DNA from: Calliopum simillimum
Lineage: Eukaryota > Arthropoda > Insecta > Diptera > Lauxaniidae
NCBI GenBank assembly: GCA_951812925.1
Contig: OX638368.1
Coordinates: 81,698,909 to 81,762,908, forward strand
Direction: 5' to 3'
DNA: 64,000 nucleotides
Shown: piece by piece, positions 60,343-64,000 of the stretch
How the letters are laid out: every line of letters starts with the position of its first letter
Position numbering within the stretch: position 1 is the first letter of the stretch
Notes under the pieces: model-generated
Databases searched by the model: none
What the model saw: only the letters and a program-made list of their open reading frames with translations
What the model was told of the DNA's origin: nothing
Made by a program: the position numbers and the translations under genes

Positions 60343-61550
60343 AATCGACATGTAAGACTATACGATCCTTACATCTGAGGTGTACCATATGTTCAGCAAA
60401 CTTTTGTAAAATATTGCGAAGAATATTTTTGTAGAAAACCTTAACCTTCTGCATCCCACTTATATGCGTAATTTTTACCCTTTTCTTTAAAATTTCAATA
60501 CTAGTCGCTGAACTCTAAAAAGTCGAAATTTCATCGCGAAAGCCACAAAATCGTCAAAACCAATGAACCCTTCACACATTCCAATTTCATCTAGTTTTTG
60601 CTCAGAGCTTGCACTTATAGTTCTTGATGTCTGAGTAAAATTTATTTGGATTATCTCGAAAAACGCTTTCTGTATAGCATTTTGAAGCTTTTGCTTGTAT
60701 GGGAGGTGCCACGCCGACTTGTCCAATTTCATTTAGTTTTTGCTCAGAGCTTGCGCTTTCTGACTTAAGTATTTTTGTGCATTATGGTTGCATCGTGGTG
60801 AAAAATACTCCTAAGGTTGCATTTTGAATATATTTTTTGTATGGGCGGTAGGCGTGTCCGTTGACCGATTTCACTCATTTTCAAAATGTCGAGTTAACTT
60901 TGACAACGGAGGCAGTGTACTAAATTTCATCGAATTACCTTGATTAGTTTTCCCGAGAAAAATATTTCCACAGACAGCCAGCCTGCCAGCCAGCCAGCCA
61001 TACGGACAGACAGACAGACGGACAAGGCAGAACATATATATGCCTCCTTTTCTGAATTACAAACGGAAAAACATAGTGAATAAATCCTGGGTGTAGGGTA
61101 TAATAAAAACTATATCAAACCGAGATTTTGCATAATATGGGAAAAGTTTTTATTTTATTATAAACTCAAGGCATAAAAAAAAATAACATTAGACATACTT
61201 GTTTTTTTTTTAGCTGAAATACGCACAAGAAAAGTATTTTGGAAATTCATTGGTTTTGACGATTTTGTGGCTTTCGTGATGTAATTTCGACTTTTTAGTG
61301 TTCAGCGACTAGTAGTGAAATTTTATAGCAAATATTTTTGTGTTACACATTGACTCCATATTTCTCTTTTTTAGGTGTAATTTTTGTAATACCTTTTAAA
61401 GAAAATGGTAAAAATTACCCATATGAGGAGGATGTAGCCCTTTATGTAGTTTTCTACAAAAATATTCTCCGCAATATTCTACAAAAGTTTGCTGAGCACA
61501 TAATACACCTCAGATGTAAGGATCGTATAATCTTATATGTATGTCGATTT
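60343..61550. mobile_element. foldback element enclosing the 142-bp-period repeat
   Basis: Arms 60343-60572 and about 61245-61550 are inverted copies (ATCGACAT, CGATCCTTACATCTGAGGTG, CAGCAAACTTTTGTA, AATATTTTTGTAGAAAAC, GCCACAAAATCGTCAAAACC and their inverses). The right arm is about 75 bp longer. The spacer holds two 142-bp units with TGCTCAGAGCTTGC and TGGGAGGTGCCACGCC, then a CAGC/GACA simple repeat (60971-61022). Small frames on both strands reflect arm sequence. Confidence 0.7.
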
Positions 61551-61598
61551 AACACAAAAATGCGTATGTATGGAAATTTTTGGAAGATAGTGAAAAAA

Positions 61599-62726
61599 TA
61601 GAGCTGGAAAACAATCGATGTTTGCGATGTTTTTATAGAAAACATTGACACTATCAATGTTTTTCTAAAAAAATAAACAAAGTAAGAATTCCATTATTTT
61701 TGTTAAAAAAAATTTGATATTCATAAATTTTGTTCAAGATTAGTAATTTATCTACAATAGAAGATCTTTGCTCATAGTTAAAAATACGGAAAAGAAGTGA
61801 TTTGCACCCATCTGTTCATTGCATGTAAAGTGTTTTATCAAAGTTAATATGTTAAAAAATATATATTGCGAGTAAGTTGCCTAAAAATTTCCTGTCAAGG
61901 GTATGATTAATATATGGCGTAAAATGAAAAACTAAAAATTTTAGAAACCGAAGCTCAAAGTTTGTCAATTTTTACAGAACTTTCCTGAAATATGATAAAC
62001 GAGTTAAGTAACAAGAAGCTTCATTTTCTAATAAGATTTTTTGTATAGATTTCTGTAAGTAAAATTCATCCTTAATAAAACTCAATACATGTGAAGGAAG
62101 TGAAGTATTTATTTGTAATTTGTTTATTTATCTGTAATCGGTTAAAAAATATTCAGAACATATCGATCCCTAACCGCCAAAAAGACAACCGACACGATTT
62201 CAAATTTTCGTTTTTTTATAGCAATCGTTAACTTGCGTTTATACAAATCTTCTCTTCAAATTTCATAGGCTCCATAAGGCTCCATTTCTAAGCACAGAAC
62301 CCCAACTTAAGCTAAAAACGGATAAAATTTACCTAATCTCTTAGCTTAAACTCTCCTATAAAAGTTGGTCAGTGAACTTAGGCCCCTTGTCTTGTGGAGG
62401 ATCACATCCTTATATAAAGAATTGAGTATGTACCATCGCCGGATTATTATGCCTTCAGTCCTGCTTGATTTCACTTGCGGTAAAATTTTGTTCGATTATT
62501 TGGTCATTTCATGAAGTGCTGGACAGGAACTCATACGGATATGTGTCCAGCTTCAAATTTGTTGGTCTTATTCAGTTTTATTTTTGCATATTTTTGTTTT
62601 ATCTTTAAATGGTGGAAAATTATCAAATTGACTAATCAAGTTTAGTAAGGCTCAAAACATCGATTGTAGTAACTTTTTAAAAACATCGATACTATCGACA
62701 GTGCCATCGATTGTTTTCCAGCTCTA
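61599..62726. mobile_element. TIR element TAGAGCTGGAAAACAATCGAT
   Basis: It starts TAGAGCTGGAAAACAATCGA and ends with the inverse (TCGATTGTTTTCCAGCTCTA). ATCGAT and AAACATCGAT/ATCAATGTTTT motifs repeat inside both ends (61617-61670 and 62655-62705). The 1.13 kb interior has no transposase and no recognised frame. No clean flanking duplication was seen, so the class is open; subterminal short repeats would suit hAT. Confidence 0.65.
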
Positions 62727-64000
62727 TAAGAAACTTGTAATAAATTGAAAACTACCAGCAACTTCTAATTTTTGTTTTCGGAAATATTACTATTAAAGTA
62801 TGCAGATTAAAATATTTTCGTTGTAAATCATCACAAGCGTTGAGATGTGCATAAATTATCCATTTATTTATTATTTCTTGTAAATTTACAACAAAATAAT
62901 TATTTTTTTTGCATATTTTGTTTATTAAAGAATAGGAATTTTATGTAGTGCTATTACAAACTCAGTAGCTTATAACTTTTACAAAAACAAATTTTTTTTG
63001 TAAAACAAATTTTTAGGCTGGTTACATACATATCCGTTTAGAGAACATTCCCACCGATTTTGGCCTTAGAATTCGCATATTGGGCCAAAAGCGATCCAAT
63101 TGAGGAATTTTATCTCTTTGCGATCCTCAAAATCGTGGTGTCTCTTACATTGTGTTTATCATGAGTCGTTGGTGCACGTGCGCTACCATATACTCGTAGG
63201 GTTGCCGAACGGTATTTTTTTTTGTGACCCATAGTGACATATCGCAGTTTTATGGCTCTTTTTGAGCCCTTTTCCAAAAAATTGGTTAAAATATTCTACA
63301 AAAATATTCTACGAAAAATTTCAACTGCTTTTTTTGTGATAAATCCTAACCTAAAAAGTTAAAAAAACCGGTTTCATTTATTTTTGAGGATGCTGATTGT
63401 TTTATTTAGAAAAATAAACCACTATAGTCATTACTTCAAAAATGATGAAAATATGAGCCAGCAATATAGGAGTGGGGGCCCCGTATGAAACTACCCCCAT
63501 CCCCGGATTTTTTATCAACGCCCTTTATTGTTTATTGTAAGTAAAGAAAGTAAATTTTATGATCTTATGTAGGTTAATTTCACAATCAGCTTTACAATCA
63601 ATTCACTTTAATTCAATTAAAATTTCTATATTAAAAAGATTGCCCAAACGATTTACTCTCCTTGTTTCTAACCACAAAAACAAATAAGTTTATAAATAAA
63701 GTGAACGATCGAGAAAATATTCCAGAAAACATGACTCACATCCATACAAGTTATGATGTAAAGATTTTAATAATAAAAAAAAAAGAATTTGTGGAATCAT
63801 AACACCGACAGACGACAATCTTCTACGACCCAATGAAAACTAAAACATCACAGAAATGAAATCATGATAAATCCTACAAAATGTTGAAGGGCTATAAGGC
63901 AAGAAAAATGTGTCGTTTTGTTTTGTTTTTTTTTTTTTTTTTCAAAAGTAGGCTTTCTAATGAAACATGAAGAAAAGTTTACAAACTGCTACCACAGGGA
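62727..64000. other. gene-free stretch with a possible transposon terminus near 63470
   Basis: GTGGGGGCCCCG...CATCCCCGGATTTTTTATC near 63471-63520 resembles sequence at 38111-38154. T tract at 63928-63942. No gene was seen before the window ends. Confidence 0.4.

Noticed and set aside
1..64000. CRISPR array, bacterial operon, or prophage-like system
   Set aside because: No regular short direct repeats with unique spacers, no Shine-Dalgarno-led gene runs; everything points to a eukaryotic, insect-like genome.

Overview
This is an AT-rich eukaryotic window with no convincing intact host gene. The likeliest source is a dipteran insect, probably a higher fly. The reasons are a Copia-type LTR retrotransposon primed, as in Drosophila copia, by an internal part of initiator tRNA-Met; a mariner transposase remnant; long AT-rich non-coding stretches; and scattered CAA/CTG trinucleotide runs. 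The species cannot be fixed from sequence alone. It reads as intergenic or long-intron DNA in which most recognisable content is mobile DNA, largely non-autonomous.

Left third (1-20.6 kb): a mariner deletion derivative with long terminal inverted repeats (TIRs) (about 805-1542); a foldback element (1974-2670); MITE-like elements (3925-4251, 5127-5438, 10282-10411, 17586-17874); a hairpin element (4278-4745); a CAGCCATTCC-TIR element (8619-9648); a small unassigned ORF (10918-11205); and a 142-bp-period tandem repeat (about 14870-15560).

Centre (20.6-28.4 kb): a nested cluster whose order can be read. A foldback element (about 20602-28389) was split twice. One insertion is a TIR element with a 3-bp ACT duplication, itself split by a 4.45-kb Copia element (20837-25288, 214-bp LTRs, 5-bp duplication). 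The other is a hAT-like element (25968-28004, 8-bp near-perfect duplication) holding a further palindrome and a 703-bp long-TIR MITE. The Copia gag-pol is dead (two stops and a frameshift) although its LTRs differ at only one visible base.

Right half: a 1-kb palindrome (31440-32459); two non-LTR retrotransposon fragments with recognisable C-terminal pol motifs (33372-33607 and 48510-48683) and a third on the minus strand (58461-58735); a decayed coding remnant (35040-35278); a 1.3-kb TIR element (35680-36976) with divergent tRNA-like units bearing A box, B box and T-run; a GAAGC-rich MITE (37163-37547); a 1.57-kb foldback (39628-41196); and a compound locus (43513-49005). In the compound locus a CAGCCATTCC element is interrupted by a Helitron-like element, and a second inverted copy of the latter carries a hAT MITE with a perfect 8-bp duplication plus a LINE fragment. 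Further foldbacks lie at 55576-55835, 55878-57493, 60343-61550 and 61599-62726.

No metabolic or regulatory system is encoded. The biology here is a layered history of transposition, rich in long-arm inverted repeats and in short Pol III-like boxes.
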